DNA of 64,000 bases from Hondaea fermentalgiana (Eukaryota; Sar; Bigyra; Thraustochytrida; Thraustochytriidae). The DNA is taken from NCBI GenBank assembly GCA_014084085.1, contig NPFB01000078.1:19684-83683 (forward strand). Direction: 5' to 3'. Within the stretch, counting starts at the first letter, position 1; each line of letters starts with the position of its first letter. This document shows, in pieces, positions 37,399 to 47,910 of this stretch. Below the pieces are notes generated by a model. It was given only the letters and a program-made list of their open reading frames with translations, did no database searches and was not told the DNA's origin. A program made the translations under genes and the position numbers.

Positions 37399-38210
37399 TT
37401 ATTTACAGCAACAGAGAGCTGCTTAGCAGCCGCGATCTGTCGCCCTGCGCGCACCTGAAAAGGGTCTGTTCGCGTCAAATAGATTGCATCCACCTTCTCT
37501 CTCGACGTAACGGCAACTCTTTTGTGGAGGCCGAATTCTTCTATGACGCGCCGGTTCGAAGAAGCGTCCTGGTGGCTGGCTGGCCGGTTCGTCTCTTAGT
37601 CCTTGGTGGGGCAGAAAGTGCAAAGCTTGTCCGTTTGCCCAATTTGTAAGTTTAACTTCACGGCGCCGCCGGCACAGCTTGTTAGCTTCGAAAGGCTTGC
37701 TTGTCCAACACAGGGTCCGATTCCGCTCGCGTCCGCATCTGCGCCGGAAGTTACAGCTCGCGGCTCAATTTTGTCTCACTTCACAAAGCACACACAAAAT
37801 GCCGACTCTTCTATGCATGCCTGGGTCAATATCGTCATGGTTTGGTACCGGGACCGGACCCGTATTGCCAGCCAGCGGACTTGACGGACGGCATCCGTTG
37901 CCGACGGGACCGCACCCACCACCATAGCATACCAACAGCAAGCAGTTCACGTTTAAGACTGCTGCATGCCCATTGCCGAGTGGAGATTCGATGAGTCATA
38001 GGTATTTCTAAAAAAAACGTTATTGTGGCACTGCACTTGCACTGCACTGACAACTTGACGCTCAGGGTCCCAACGGATAGATTTGTTTCATTGAGCCTGC
38101 GCCACGCCAACAACCAAGAAGATTGCAGAGCAGATCAATTCCTTCCCGTATGAGAACAGGAGACTCGCACCTGACGCGCGCGTGCGGCGCTAGAGGCGCG
38201 AGGGGCAATC
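37399..38210. promoter_or_regulatory. Divergent upstream region between paralogue C (-) and the EF-hand-like gene (+)
   Basis: About 810 bases between two head-to-head genes, so it should contain both promoters. Short direct repeats of tgcactgcactg lie near 38033-38047. The short open frames show no family features. Confidence 0.45.
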
Positions 38211-40857
38211 ATGCCCACAGATGTGCGGTATGAATATGAAGCATCAACGCCACCCGGCGTAAAAAAAGCGCGCCGTCGCGCTTCAGAAAACAAGAAACGC
38301 CACGGATGGACATCTCTGCTCGACTGGGCTGGACGAGAAGAATCACGCGTGTATCTTGCTCCTCACGAAGTTGGACGCATTTTTAAGAACCTTGAAATTG
38401 CGCTCAATCGGAGGGAGCGACGAGAGCTTTGGGAATGTCTCGCCGAACCCGCCCCAGGCAAAAAGGAACGCATGATTGCCTTGGATCGCCTTGAAAAAGA
38501 GCTCGAGTCTTCCACAGAGCATGTCGCAAATTCGGACCGCTGCGGCCTGCGCGAACACATTGTATCCCTCGTGCAATCAGGAAAACATACGGCGGAGATT
38601 TTCGAATCCCTATTCGGAGTCAACGCGGTCGCGGTTGAGGTTGAAGATGTTGCCAGCCTAGCGCTTTCGACTGGTGAAAAGTATCCTCAAACGGTAGCGT
38701 CCCGGCTTTGCCGCGAGATTGATCGTCAACGTCGAGGTGTCATCACCTATGAAGACTTTACGAGGTGGGCTGTACAATTTGCTTCACAACCTGAAAGAAA
38801 GCGTGGGATGGTGGGTCAACAGGACAACAGAGACGAAGACCGGCAAAGAGTGAAGTATAACGTAGGAGGTTCTGATCATGAAGTCAGACGGGAGCGAACG
38901 TGGCTGCGCCGCGCAAATGCTGACCGCCGCGCTGCGATTCAAGGCGTAACGCTCTTTATTGTCCGCCAAGCGTTCCGACGCGAAAGACGCAGGGTACGAA
39001 GACGGCCGTATTCTTTGCTTCTCGAAAGCATGCCTGCGGCAGTACCAATTGACCATGTGCAACGCAAGCTTGAGCGGCGAGGTGCGCTGTTCTCTGATGA
39101 GGCGTTCGAGATTTTCATTTCTATATTTGATGCTGCTGGAGAGGGCTATATTTCTTCAAGGTCATGGTTACAACTCATTCTTGATAGAGTTGAAAATCTA
39201 CACGGAGGCTGCAACAATAGACAGAGAGCTTTAAGGTGGACCCTGGTCGAACGCCAAGGTAAAAAGGATGACGATGAAATCTCCGAAATCTCCACCTCTT
39301 CTTCTTGCTCCACATGTTCCTCGGGTTCTTCGTATTTCTCCGATTCTTGCGCATTAAACTCGCGTCCGTTGTCAGCATCTTTGCCTGATTCACCAAAGAT
39401 CGTACTGGAGGAGGAAGTAGATAACCACAAAGCAGAAGCAAAGCTTGCGGCGAAGTGGCACTTTGAGACTGCCACAGACGTGGACAATGAGTCACCTGTC
39501 ACGACTCCTCAACCGGGGAATCGCAAGTGCAATAAGGTCGAGGTCCTCGAGAAAAGAATTGTTAATGGGGAGCCTGTATTGGTCGACGCCCACAATTTTG
39601 CCTATGATCTGAGGCATCAGCAGTTGCTCGGTAAGCTTGTCCAGCGTCGTATTGTCGAAGACGGCGATGAGGACCCAGATTCTGACACAGATGATGAGCT
39701 GTGGACTTTAATCCCTCCCTCGCCAGTCCTACAAGCCGACTGCTTTGAAGATAGCGAAGGTGACGACGACGACGACAATGAAGAGGGAGAGGAAGAGGAA
39801 GTGAAGGGTTATGTGGACGAAGATGGGCTGTCTTCGTTTGGTCAGAAGTCCTTTACAAGAGTCACCACGGAACGCCGGCAAAACGTGATGGTCCCAGCAA
39901 AAGATCATGACAATGTGAGGCTGAACCCACCTTCAGTCACTTACCGCCGTGCGAAGCTGTCTGCAGCTGCTGCGGCTGCTCTTGGCGACAATTACAGCCA
40001 CGACGACGACACTGATGATGACAGATTCTCCAGCAGCAGCAGCAGCAGCCAAGTCTCCTCGTCCTCATCGATCGCCCGAAGCGCATCCCTCCACTCCCAA
40101 CGCAAAACAATCGAAAGAAGACGAAGAAAGGGCTCAGCGTCCCCAGCCTCCGCGTCGGAGTCCGTATCGGATCCCGACCTGGGCTCGCAGTCGCAGCCGC
40201 GGTCGCAGTCGCGGGCCCCGCCCCTGCCGCGCGAAGAGAAGGGCAGGAAGCTGACCCGGGCGCCGCGCAAGAAGAACCCGGGCCTGCAGAACGAGAACGA
40301 CTCCGCGGACTCCGAGGTCGAGGCGCCCGCGGGGGAGGCGCAGAACCCGGGCGCGAGCGTGCGCGCGGAGGCCGTCTTCGTGGCGCCGGCGTGGCCCCGC
40401 GCGCGNNNNNNNNNNNNNNNNNNNNNNNNNNNNNNNNNNNNNNNNNNNNNNNNNNNNNNNNNNNNNNNNNNNNNNNNNNNNNNNNNNNNNNNNNNNNNNN
40501 NNNNNCGCGGGCGCCTGGGTCCCCGGGCTGCGCGCGGCCGCGAGGACGCGCGGCACGGCGCTGCGCGTGGGCGCCGCGCGGGCGCTCGAGGCGCGCGAGG
40601 TGCTACGGGCCGAGGCGCAGGCCGCCCTTCCGAGCGCGCGCGTGCTCCTCATCGAGCGCAGACCGCGCTGGCGAGGAGGCGGCTGCAAGACCCTCGGCGC
40701 TGACTCCATTCCGCTCGAGGGCCTCTTGCGCGACGCCGAGGCCGGCGTTGAGCACGAGAGCGTCCACGTGCTCCGCCTGCTCGAGGCGAGTCCCGAGACC
40801 GAGTTTATTGTCGTGCTCCGCACGCGAACTTTACGTAAAAAGAGAGTCTCGACATAG
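38211..40857 (+). CDS. Acidic protein with degenerate EF-hand-like units, interrupted by an assembly gap
   Basis: A protein of about 850 residues that I do not recognise as a named family. The N-terminal 340 residues are helical with EF-hand-like helix-loop-helix units: YLAPHEVGRIFKNLEI, DRQRRGVITYEDF (about 180-192) and FDAAGEGYISSRSW (about 306-318). The loops lack most Ca-binding acids, so binding is doubtful. The middle (about 360-560) is Ser-rich then Asp/Glu-rich, and a Ser/Arg-rich basic part (about 590-690) leads to the gap at 40406-40505. After the gap the natural continuation is the frame ending at 40857, which encodes a helical, well-composed tail (ALEAREVLRAEAQAALP...LLIERR...VLRLLEASPETEFIVVLRTR). 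With the 100 N taken literally, the frame is wrong and ends early at 40703. Closing the gap to zero bases joins the two parts in frame. Confidence 0.7.
40406..40505. other. Assembly gap (100 N) inside the EF-hand-like gene
   Basis: Exactly 100 N in a CGCG-rich stretch. Coding phase on the two sides requires the true gap length to be a multiple of three; zero satisfies this. Confidence 0.85.
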
Positions 40858-41039
40858 TCACGAGGAAAGCCTGCGACGCAGCGGAACCCGTGCCGCAACA
40901 GACAGCAGAACAGAATTCTTCAACCCGCTCGGCCCGCCCACTTTGAAAACAGCTTGCTGCTTCTGCTCGCAGCCAGCTGAGCGTCCGCCACCTTGCTGTC
41001 ACATCATTTCACGAAGAAGAAAACGCGGTCACCTCAAGA

Positions 41040-43154
41040 ATGGGAAACGCGATTGCAGCATGCGGAAGTGAAGAACCTTTTTTCGGCAGCGAAGATCAAG
41101 GAAGCGAGACGGGCGAAGACAAGGTCAATGACGGTATTTTCGAGGAAGAGGACGCGAGCAATCTCTTAAGTGACCATGACGATAAGCGTGATGGTGCCGA
41201 CGAAAATGTACGAGCCGCGCGCACGAGTTTGCTTGGACCGCGCCCAGGATCAGCCCCGCAAGTCGACGCAGATTCAAATTTGGTGCCGCCGTCCTCATTT
41301 TCAACGCCTTCATCCCCTGTGCCGCTCTCTTCGAGACCGCGAATGAGATCGCGTTCGCTGGGATCCGCGAGGGTACAAAGCGGGCGGCCCGCAACGGAGA
41401 AGATCAGTCGAGGCGGCAGCTCAGGATGTCCTTTGCCGCACAGCGCAATCTGGACGTTCCAACATGAATTTTACGCCTCGCAAGGGATCGAAAGCTGGCA
41501 GCGCGGCGTTGTGCCGAGTTTTGCGTCTACAAATGTGCGATTAGCGCACGGGTACGCGCGGTCCATTTTCGAGTTTGTCCGCGCAAGAAATCGTGCGAGA
41601 AGCCATCCATTGACCAGGGCGTATGTACTCGAATTTGGCGCTGGCGCGGGTAAATTTGGCTTTCACGTTGCCTCACGTCTTTTGCAGCTGGAACAAGAGT
41701 CCTTGCGTGGTGGAGACAAGCCCACGCGGATTGTTTACGTGCTCACCGAGGTGCACGAGGTTAGTGTGAGGTTCTGGAAGTCTCACAGTGCACTCCAAGC
41801 GCTCTTTGACGAAGGCGTTCTGGATCTCGCAGTTGTGGATGCAGCACATGTAGATGGGTGCGATCCCATCGTCCTTGAGATGTCCGGCTTGACGATCACC
41901 GCGGGGCAAACTGAGGCGCCTGTCATCGGCGTCTGTAATTATTTGTTCGACTCCCTGGAGCAAGATGCCTTTCAAGTTCGCCGTGGCGTACTGTATCGCG
42001 CCCAGGTTGAGATTGTTGGAGGCCTCGGGAAGCCTTTACACGTGCGACGGAGCTTGGACAACTCAACAATGCGGAACCCTGCGCCTAGTTCGCCGGGCCG
42101 TTCTCCTCCTCGTGGCGGCGACAATGACGGCGAAGCGTGTCAATGGAGCGGTGGGTCTCTTCAGTTCCGACCCCAGCTATCGTGGACATATGATCTCTGT
42201 GATGCGGCCGAAGACGCTTTGTTGGCTCGTGAGCTTCTTCCTCGGGGATCCGCGGTCGAGCGCGAGGTACTCGTACAGCAGCTCCGCCGATACCAGGCTG
42301 AGGAGGACGAGCTTTCAGTGCTCATTCCGTTGGGCGCAATTCGCGTTGTGCGCAATCTCGTGCGCCTTTGCCATGATCCAGCAGATGTCATGATACTCGT
42401 GGCAGACAAGGGTTTCCACGAAGTGGAGGAATTCGCGAAGATCGAAGACCCACAGATGGTAATGCATGGTGGCGTCTCGTTCATGATGAACTTTCACTTT
42501 TTCAGCCGCTTTTGCGAGAGGGTGTATCGTGGTGCACACGTGAGACGGACCTCGTACATGGATGGCTTCAAAGCCATGGCGGTCATGTTCAAGTACGATC
42601 ACTCCCTCCGGAGGTGCGACGCGGCACTTGATCAGCTTTTACATGGATTTGACCCGGGGCAAATTGCCACGCTGCATGCTTGGAGCACGACGCGTGAACG
42701 AGTGAAAAGTCTCGACGAGGGCCTCGCGCTTCTGCGCACGGCTGACTATGATCAAGGCTCATTTCTCGAGGTCAAGCACGTTTTTGACAGTGTACTTTGC
42801 GGTCCCGAGCTAGAGTACGATGTGAGCATTGACCTTGCCACGCTCATGAGCGCGTACTATCCTTTGCAGACTTTTAAGGATGTAGCCTTTGAGACCGGCC
42901 GCGTGTACATGAACTTGGGAGACTATGCTTCAGCGTCTGCGCTGTTTCAACGAAGTTTAGTCGACTGTGGCGGGCATCCTGTAACCTGGCTGAACTTAGG
43001 TGTCTGCCTTGCACATTGCGCGAAGCCGGAGGAAGCGCGTGCTGCATTTGAGGCCTCCTTGGCTCTGGACCCCGGCATGGAACGAACACGCATTTGCTTG
43101 AATCAACTTCAAGTTGGTGCCAAGGTTGAACAGGAGCAAGCCGTGAACATGTAA
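41040..43154 (+). CDS. SAM-dependent methyltransferase-like protein with C-terminal TPRs and lipidation-type N-terminus
   Basis: A 704-residue protein. It starts MGNAIAACG, a good N-myristoylation context (Gly2) with a nearby Cys8 that could be palmitoylated, suggesting membrane attachment. After a disordered Ser/Pro-rich stretch (about 20-125), a Rossmann methyltransferase fold begins: motif I VLEFGAGAGKFGFHVA (about 195-210), the second strand with VYVLTEVHEVSVRFW, and VIGVCNYLFDSLEQDAF (about 300), an element I associate with a group of bacterial and protist TPR-linked methyltransferases. The later part (about 390-560) is helical. The last 90 residues form about two TPR units (GRVYMNLGDYASASALFQRSL; WLNLGVCLAHCAKPEEARAAFEASLALDP). 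The substrate is unknown. The closest assignment is to a fold, not an activity. Confidence 0.75.
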   Translation: MGNAIAACGSEEPFFGSEDQGSETGEDKVNDGIFEEEDASNLLSDHDDKRDGADENVRAARTSLLGPRPGSAPQVDADSNLVPPSSFSTPSSPVPLSSRPRMRSRSLGSARVQSGRPATEKISRGGSSGCPLPHSAIWTFQHEFYASQGIESWQRGVVPSFASTNVRLAHGYARSIFEFVRARNRARSHPLTRAYVLEFGAGAGKFGFHVASRLLQLEQESLRGGDKPTRIVYVLTEVHEVSVRFWKSHSALQALFDEGVLDLAVVDAAHVDGCDPIVLEMSGLTITAGQTEAPVIGVCNYLFDSLEQDAFQVRRGVLYRAQVEIVGGLGKPLHVRRSLDNSTMRNPAPSSPGRSPPRGGDNDGEACQWSGGSLQFRPQLSWTYDLCDAAEDALLARELLPRGSAVEREVLVQQLRRYQAEEDELSVLIPLGAIRVVRNLVRLCHDPADVMILVADKGFHEVEEFAKIEDPQMVMHGGVSFMMNFHFFSRFCERVYRGAHVRRTSYMDGFKAMAVMFKYDHSLRRCDAALDQLLHGFDPGQIATLHAWSTTRERVKSLDEGLALLRTADYDQGSFLEVKHVFDSVLCGPELEYDVSIDLATLMSAYYPLQTFKDVAFETGRVYMNLGDYASASALFQRSLVDCGGHPVTWLNLGVCLAHCAKPEEARAAFEASLALDPGMERTRICLNQLQVGAKVEQEQAVNM

Positions 43155-43636
43155 AAAATCAAATCAATCAAAACAAAAAGGGGAAGAAAAAAAGGAAATG
43201 TGACCAGTGACAAGGAAGATATGGGCTAAAGAATCAGTCAATAGTCGATAAACTAGGGCACGGATTATCCTTTTGTTGTATGACAGGGAAAGGGCTTGGT
43301 TTTGGCTGAGTTTGAGACAGGTAATCAAGGAGGTTCTCATTGGGACTCTAGCAGAAAGAAAGCAAAAGCAATGGTTTTTTCTTTTTCCTTTTCAACCTAG
43401 ACAGACGAACAGACCAGAGCGAAAAACCCAATTATTAGCTACGCGCGCGGTGTAGGGCCCAGTGCAGGATCATAGGGGATGTTCATTTTTCTTGCACAAA
43501 AGACGCAATCTTTTTCGTTTTTCCTTTGCTTGCGCGCCTCTTGCGGAAAACATCACGCGGAGCTACAACTCGGCTCGAAAGAAAGAGGGGCAGAAAGAGA
43601 GTGGGGAGAGGGATCCGCACCAGATTATTCTTTATC
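43155..43636. other. Convergent intergenic region
   Basis: 482 AT-rich bases between the methyltransferase (+) and PPP4R2-like (-) genes, with A-rich runs right after the methyltransferase stop. No gene. Confidence 0.4.
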
Positions 43637-44296
43637 TCACAATGAAGACGGCGCCTGGGCATCTCCTGAAGCGGCGGCGGTTTCGGCAGTGACGGCCACT
43701 GGCGCCACGGCCGGTTCGGGCGACGGTGCAACCGCGTCCGTTGTCGTGGGGGGAGGCCCGGTTGAATCAGACATTTCTGCGTCGCCATCGTCCGCGGGAG
43801 CGTCGCTCATGTGGTTGGCCTCGGTGGCCATCGATGCACTCGATGCCTGGCCTTCTGCCTCCATGGGCTCGGGCGTGGTCGAAAACGCTCCAGCGCCAGC
43901 GTTGACCGTGGATGCGACCTCGAGAACGCTACTCACAGAAAGAAGCTTTTCAAGGCCAAACATGAGCTTGGACACGTTCTTGTAGAACATTTGCGGCTGC
44001 AGGATAAGCTCGCACAAGCGTTGAAGCGTAAAGGGCGCACCTTCAAAGAGATCGATGGCAGAAAGAAGCCGCTGTTTTTGCGCATCATAGGCGGGCTGGT
44101 CCTGCTCCACGGGGTCTGTATTAGGGTGTTCCTTGCGAAAATTGTCCAGCGCCTGCTCTGTGGCCACGTGTACGAGCGGCTTGAGCAGCGCCCACTCGTA
44201 CTTCGGGACTCCTGTCGTCCTCATGTCTTCGAGCACGCCCCGAAGCTTATCGGTGACTTGGCCGGTCGAGGCCACATTGCGCAGCTCGCTCTCCAT
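43637..44296 (-). CDS. PPP4R2: Serine/threonine-protein phosphatase 4 regulatory subunit 2-like protein
   Basis: A protein of about 219 residues resembling the regulatory subunit that targets the PP4 catalytic subunit in DNA-damage recovery and centrosome functions. The folded part (about residues 1-130) is helical: VPKYEWALLKPLVHVATEQALDNF, a short disordered insert, LSAIDLFEGAPFTLQRLCELIL, and YKNVSKLMFGLEKLLSVSSVL. The FTLQRLCELI element matches FTIQRLCELL of PPP4R2. The rest is acidic and Ala/Pro/Thr-rich and disordered, as in the family. I chose the Met at 44296 (MESELRNV; A at -3, G at +4). The frame extends upstream to 44596, but that stretch lacks family similarity. Shorter than human PPP4R2 (about 417) mainly in the tail. 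Confidence 0.8.
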   Translation of the reverse strand: MESELRNVASTGQVTDKLRGVLEDMRTTGVPKYEWALLKPLVHVATEQALDNFRKEHPNTDPVEQDQPAYDAQKQRLLSAIDLFEGAPFTLQRLCELILQPQMFYKNVSKLMFGLEKLLSVSSVLEVASTVNAGAGAFSTTPEPMEAEGQASSASMATEANHMSDAPADDGDAEMSDSTGPPPTTTDAVAPSPEPAVAPVAVTAETAAASGDAQAPSSL

Positions 44297-44847
44297 CGTG
44301 GGTGGTCCGCCTGCGCGGCGAGGTCTCCGCCGCCCGCTCGCGAGCGTCCGCGCCCCGTTCCTGTCGCGACTGAGCGTAATTGCCCGACTTGGCGAGCTTC
44401 TTCTACTTTGCTCGATCATCGCGACGAGCGCGCAAGCACGCAAGAACGAATACCGGGCTATCGGCTTTTGAGCCACTTCTTCCGCATCGATCCATGCAGC
44501 AAGCGGGGAAGCAAAATTGAGCGGAAAGGACCTTTGATGACAGACAATCGGGCCTCTGTCTCCCTTCTTTCCATCTTCCCCCACGGATGCCCACATTTCT
44601 TGTTGTTGTTGCAGTCATTGCTTATTTTTCTCAGGATCATTCATGCATGTCGAACTGATGATCGCGGCAAGCACACCAATCCAGAAGTAAAAAAAAACTC
44701 TTGTTCATGATGTCGTAGGTTCTATTACGATTCCAAGACACGATGCGATCGTTCGCCATCGGAGATACCATTCGTTCATTACTAGCTGTTGTGTCTTCAT
44801 TAAGTACTTTTTTATCAGCCAGCAGACAGAGCCGACATCGTATGTGT
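44297..44847. other. Intergenic: PPP4R2 upstream region and 3' end of the coiled-coil gene
   Basis: 551 bases between two minus-strand genes, moderately AT-rich, with AAAAAAA near 44690. No gene recognised. Confidence 0.4.
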
Positions 44848-47559
44848 CTAATAATGTGGAAAATTGTGCGTGAGTCCACTGGGCGTGTCCATCGGGTACG
44901 AGTCGACAATATCGGGCCAGATGTTAAGCGCCCATGTATCCTCGCCATTGTAATCGGCATGAAAGGTGTCCACAGATATCGCAAAGAGCTTTTTGTCCTC
45001 AATGGCCCGGTGCGCCAGAGCACAAGCTAGAGCGGCCGTAGGACAGTTGGGCGCAAGTACAACATCGACGCCTTCGAGATCCTCCGCTTGGACATCGGTC
45101 CGTACGCGGATTGCAAATTGCGCAAGAAACTCGTTGGCGGCCTCCTCAATGTCCTCATCGGCGCGAGCTTCTAAAGCTGGGGCGTCAAGCAGCACAGACG
45201 CAAACGAATCCGCCGATTCCTCTGTATCGGGCGCAATAAAGGAAAACGCTGCATCTAAAATCCGCTCCGAAGGCCCACGTGCCAAGGGTTTGGGGTTGTG
45301 TACAAGAACATGGTAAAATGGACCAACGAGTGCGAGCAGGTGCCAGACAGAAGATGAAACATCGAGCACGATGAGCGGACTGCCAGCATCGTTTGTCTCA
45401 GGAAGACGGCGCACAAGGGCGGCCACGGGGTCCTCTTCATCCGGATCCTCCCCAGCGGGAGCCTCGTCAAAAATAACTGCAGGAACCGCTGTCTGCTCCT
45501 CGCCTTGTTGATCATCCTCCACAGAGGCGCGCTTCTTCTTGTTTGTCTTGCCCTGAGCCATTGCTGAATGCGCCTCATCCTTGGCACCATTGCTTTCTTG
45601 GTCAAGGTCATGCTCGCTCAACGTTTCGTCAAGCGAAGCAACCTTGTACACGGGTGTCGGGGAATTATCGCGAGGATCGCGGCGATCAGAGGGCTTGCCT
45701 CGGCGCCCTCGCCGGCGCGGTAATGCATGCTCGCTCTCCGGCTCTTCATTGCCCTCGATCCAAGCCACCAGCTTGTCAATGTCACCTTCCGGAGAAGGCC
45801 CGCGGAGACGAGCTTCAACGACGTCTTCGAGGTCGTCGTTGAGATTTTCGGCGCGGTCCCAGAGCGCATCTTGTTGAGCTTGCTTGTGGAGCTCGCGTTG
45901 TCGGGCCTCTGCATCTTTCGTGTGCGATATATAGGGTAGGCGACCAAACTGAAGCTCCCATTTGCGCAAAAGCGCCTTGTGCACGCGCCCGACATGCTTC
46001 ATGTCGGGGAGACAGAGTACGCTGCGCTGAAGCACCATTGCAAGGATCATGTCCACCACGCTGAGTTCTTTCTCAGCGCGTTCCTTCTCGGGCCCCGTTT
46101 TGTGTTGCTGGTTTTGCTGCTGAGCTTCGAGCGATTCCAAAGCAGCCTGCTCCTCGCGTGCATCAGCTAGATGTTTTTGCACAGCCTGCAATTGCATGGC
46201 ACACGAGGCTGTGACATCGCCAATGTCATCGGTGCTGGCCCAGAGCTCCTCGAGCTCGGACGCCATGGCAGTCAGGCTTTCGATGCGCTCAGACACTTCC
46301 TCGCGCTCCAAGCGCGCAAGCTCCTCGCGTTCGGCAATGACATCAATTTCCTCGAGCATGGATCTTTTCCACACGAGCGAGCGCGAGCAGTCCCGCACGC
46401 GCTCTTTGAGTAGACGCGCAGCGTCGGCACGATCTCCTGCAGAGGCACGCCGAGCAATTTCACGCCAGAGATCTTGCGTCGTTCTCGTTTCAAAAAGATC
46501 TGCAACGTGCACGACTTCGGGATAGTTTACTGCGGCGTAACGCTTTCCGGCGTTGAGCGTCTCCAGACGGGCTACATCGTCTTGAACGCAGAGCTCGGTC
46601 GAATGGTGAAAGGCGCCTACCTCGAACATGGCCTCACACAGTTGATCAATCTGGTCCTCCGCTTTGAGCAGCTCTTCAAAGATTTCGTGACGCGCCGTTT
46701 CGACAGACTTTCCGTCTTGTGTCCAAGGCGTTACGTCGACAAGAATCACAGGCCAATCATCCGCGTCCCGAGACGTGGGCTCCCCAGGCGATTCGTCCGC
46801 CGTGTCGGCGCCCCCACCTTCGCTAAGCGCAAGCTTTGGTCGATCGGGTACAGCAGCATCGAGGTCAAAGTCTTCCCAGGATGCTGCTGCTGCTGCTGGT
46901 GGTGGTTTTGCTGTTGCTGCAGCTGCAGAAAGCTTTTCCTGATGATTGACAGACAATGAACTTGTCTCATCTTCTTTTGAAAGCTCTTCGTTTTGGTCTT
47001 GTTCCTCCTGATGCTTTTTGTTTTGTTGCTGGTGCGGCGGTGAAAGCTGCGTGGTTTTTTCGCTTGACTTCGCAGCGCTCACAAGCTTGGAAAGCGCGCC
47101 TAATTTACCAACCTTCGAAGACAACGAAGTGCTTGCTTGGCGCGACCCTGCCAAAGGGGTCATGCGCAACAGCTCTGGGCGGACCCTTCCTGCCGGGAAG
47201 AGCGACCCGTTCGGGAGGAAGAGCAAACGCTGGTCCTCATCTTGAGGACTTGCCTCCTTCTTCTCACCCTCGGAACTTTCTCCTTTGACCGGAGCCTTGC
47301 CAGCTTTGGCGGTCGACTCCTCCGCATCGCTCTCGTCTCCATCCTCAAAGTCCTCTTCGGCGGCCTCGTAGCCCTCGTCGACGCCGTCGAGACCGGGAAA
47401 GCGCTGGTCCGCAGGCACTGGCTGTGCGAGCCTCCGAATTTGCTCTTCCGGCAGTCGCACGCGCAGCTCGAGCTCCTGGTCGCTTTCGCCACGCGGCTCC
47501 GCGCGAAGGACCCCGCCCGCGTCCCCGCCGGCTGCGCGCGCTGCCGCTGCGCTCTCCAT
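44848..47559 (-). CDS. Unrecognised acidic coiled-coil protein
   Basis: A 903-residue protein, family not recognised. The N-terminal 260 residues are acidic and low-complexity (Glu/Asp, Gln, then Ala). At about 270 comes a short beta-like stretch, WPVILVDVTPWTQDG, then a helical region with EIFEELLKAEDQIDQLCEAMFEVG. A long coiled coil (about 390-560) is rich in Arg, Glu and Leu. After a charged, disordered stretch (about 600-715) the C-terminal domain opens with SPLIVLDVSSSVWHLLALVG (about 725) and contains FLAQFAIRVRTD, VDVVLAPNCPTAALACALAHRAI and a Trp-containing end. The C-terminal domain has alternating hydrophobic strands and helices like an alpha/beta fold, with no catalytic motif that I can name. 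The start at 47559 has a good Kozak context. Confidence 0.65.
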   Translation of the reverse strand: MESAAAARAAGGDAGGVLRAEPRGESDQELELRVRLPEEQIRRLAQPVPADQRFPGLDGVDEGYEAAEEDFEDGDESDAEESTAKAGKAPVKGESSEGEKKEASPQDEDQRLLFLPNGSLFPAGRVRPELLRMTPLAGSRQASTSLSSKVGKLGALSKLVSAAKSSEKTTQLSPPHQQQNKKHQEEQDQNEELSKEDETSSLSVNHQEKLSAAAATAKPPPAAAAASWEDFDLDAAVPDRPKLALSEGGGADTADESPGEPTSRDADDWPVILVDVTPWTQDGKSVETARHEIFEELLKAEDQIDQLCEAMFEVGAFHHSTELCVQDDVARLETLNAGKRYAAVNYPEVVHVADLFETRTTQDLWREIARRASAGDRADAARLLKERVRDCSRSLVWKRSMLEEIDVIAEREELARLEREEVSERIESLTAMASELEELWASTDDIGDVTASCAMQLQAVQKHLADAREEQAALESLEAQQQNQQHKTGPEKERAEKELSVVDMILAMVLQRSVLCLPDMKHVGRVHKALLRKWELQFGRLPYISHTKDAEARQRELHKQAQQDALWDRAENLNDDLEDVVEARLRGPSPEGDIDKLVAWIEGNEEPESEHALPRRRGRRGKPSDRRDPRDNSPTPVYKVASLDETLSEHDLDQESNGAKDEAHSAMAQGKTNKKKRASVEDDQQGEEQTAVPAVIFDEAPAGEDPDEEDPVAALVRRLPETNDAGSPLIVLDVSSSVWHLLALVGPFYHVLVHNPKPLARGPSERILDAAFSFIAPDTEESADSFASVLLDAPALEARADEDIEEAANEFLAQFAIRVRTDVQAEDLEGVDVVLAPNCPTAALACALAHRAIEDKKLFAISVDTFHADYNGEDTWALNIWPDIVDSYPMDTPSGLTHNFPHY

Positions 47560-47910
47560 CGTGCCCCGCGCGCCCGAATGAGTTCTGGCAGAGGTTGGTG
47601 GTTCTCACTCACTCATCATCCTTCAATGGCACTCACTCACCCACTCACTCGCCCACTCACTCATGTAGAAGGCTGGCGAGAAAGGAGAACGTGGACCACC
47701 GCCCTCGTGCCGTCTGGCTTTCAGGGCGAAGATCAAGGACCAAGAAGACAAGGAGGAGAGGAAGGGACTTGAAGGTGGCGGAAGGGCAAGCTGCAAACAT
47801 TGAATTATTCACGAGGGAAATGAATCTCGCTTGAGATCGCTTTGTGTAGAGGCCAGGCTACGTTGTTTGCCGGCTTGAGCTGAGCTTAGCTGAGCTTAGC
47901 ATAGCTTAGC
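47560..47910. other. Intergenic: promoter of the coiled-coil gene and 3' end of the GST gene
   Basis: 351 bases. A (CACT)n-type repeat lies at about 47630-47664, and a repeated AGCTTAGCTGAGCTTAGC pattern abuts the GST stop codon (about 47877-47910). Confidence 0.5.
47630..47664 (+). repeat. (CACT)n degenerate microsatellite
   Basis: CACT units broken by CCCACT/GCCCACT, about 35 bases, upstream of the coiled-coil gene start. Confidence 0.8.

Noticed and set aside
40506..40703. Arg/Ala/Gly-rich C-terminus of the EF-hand-like protein as read through 100 N
   Set aside because: An artefact of the placeholder gap length; the frame ending at 40857 has far better coding composition.
43637..44596. 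Longer (319-residue) form of the PPP4R2-like protein
   Set aside because: The extra N-terminal 100 residues show no family similarity, and the Met at 44296 has a better context and fits the family start.
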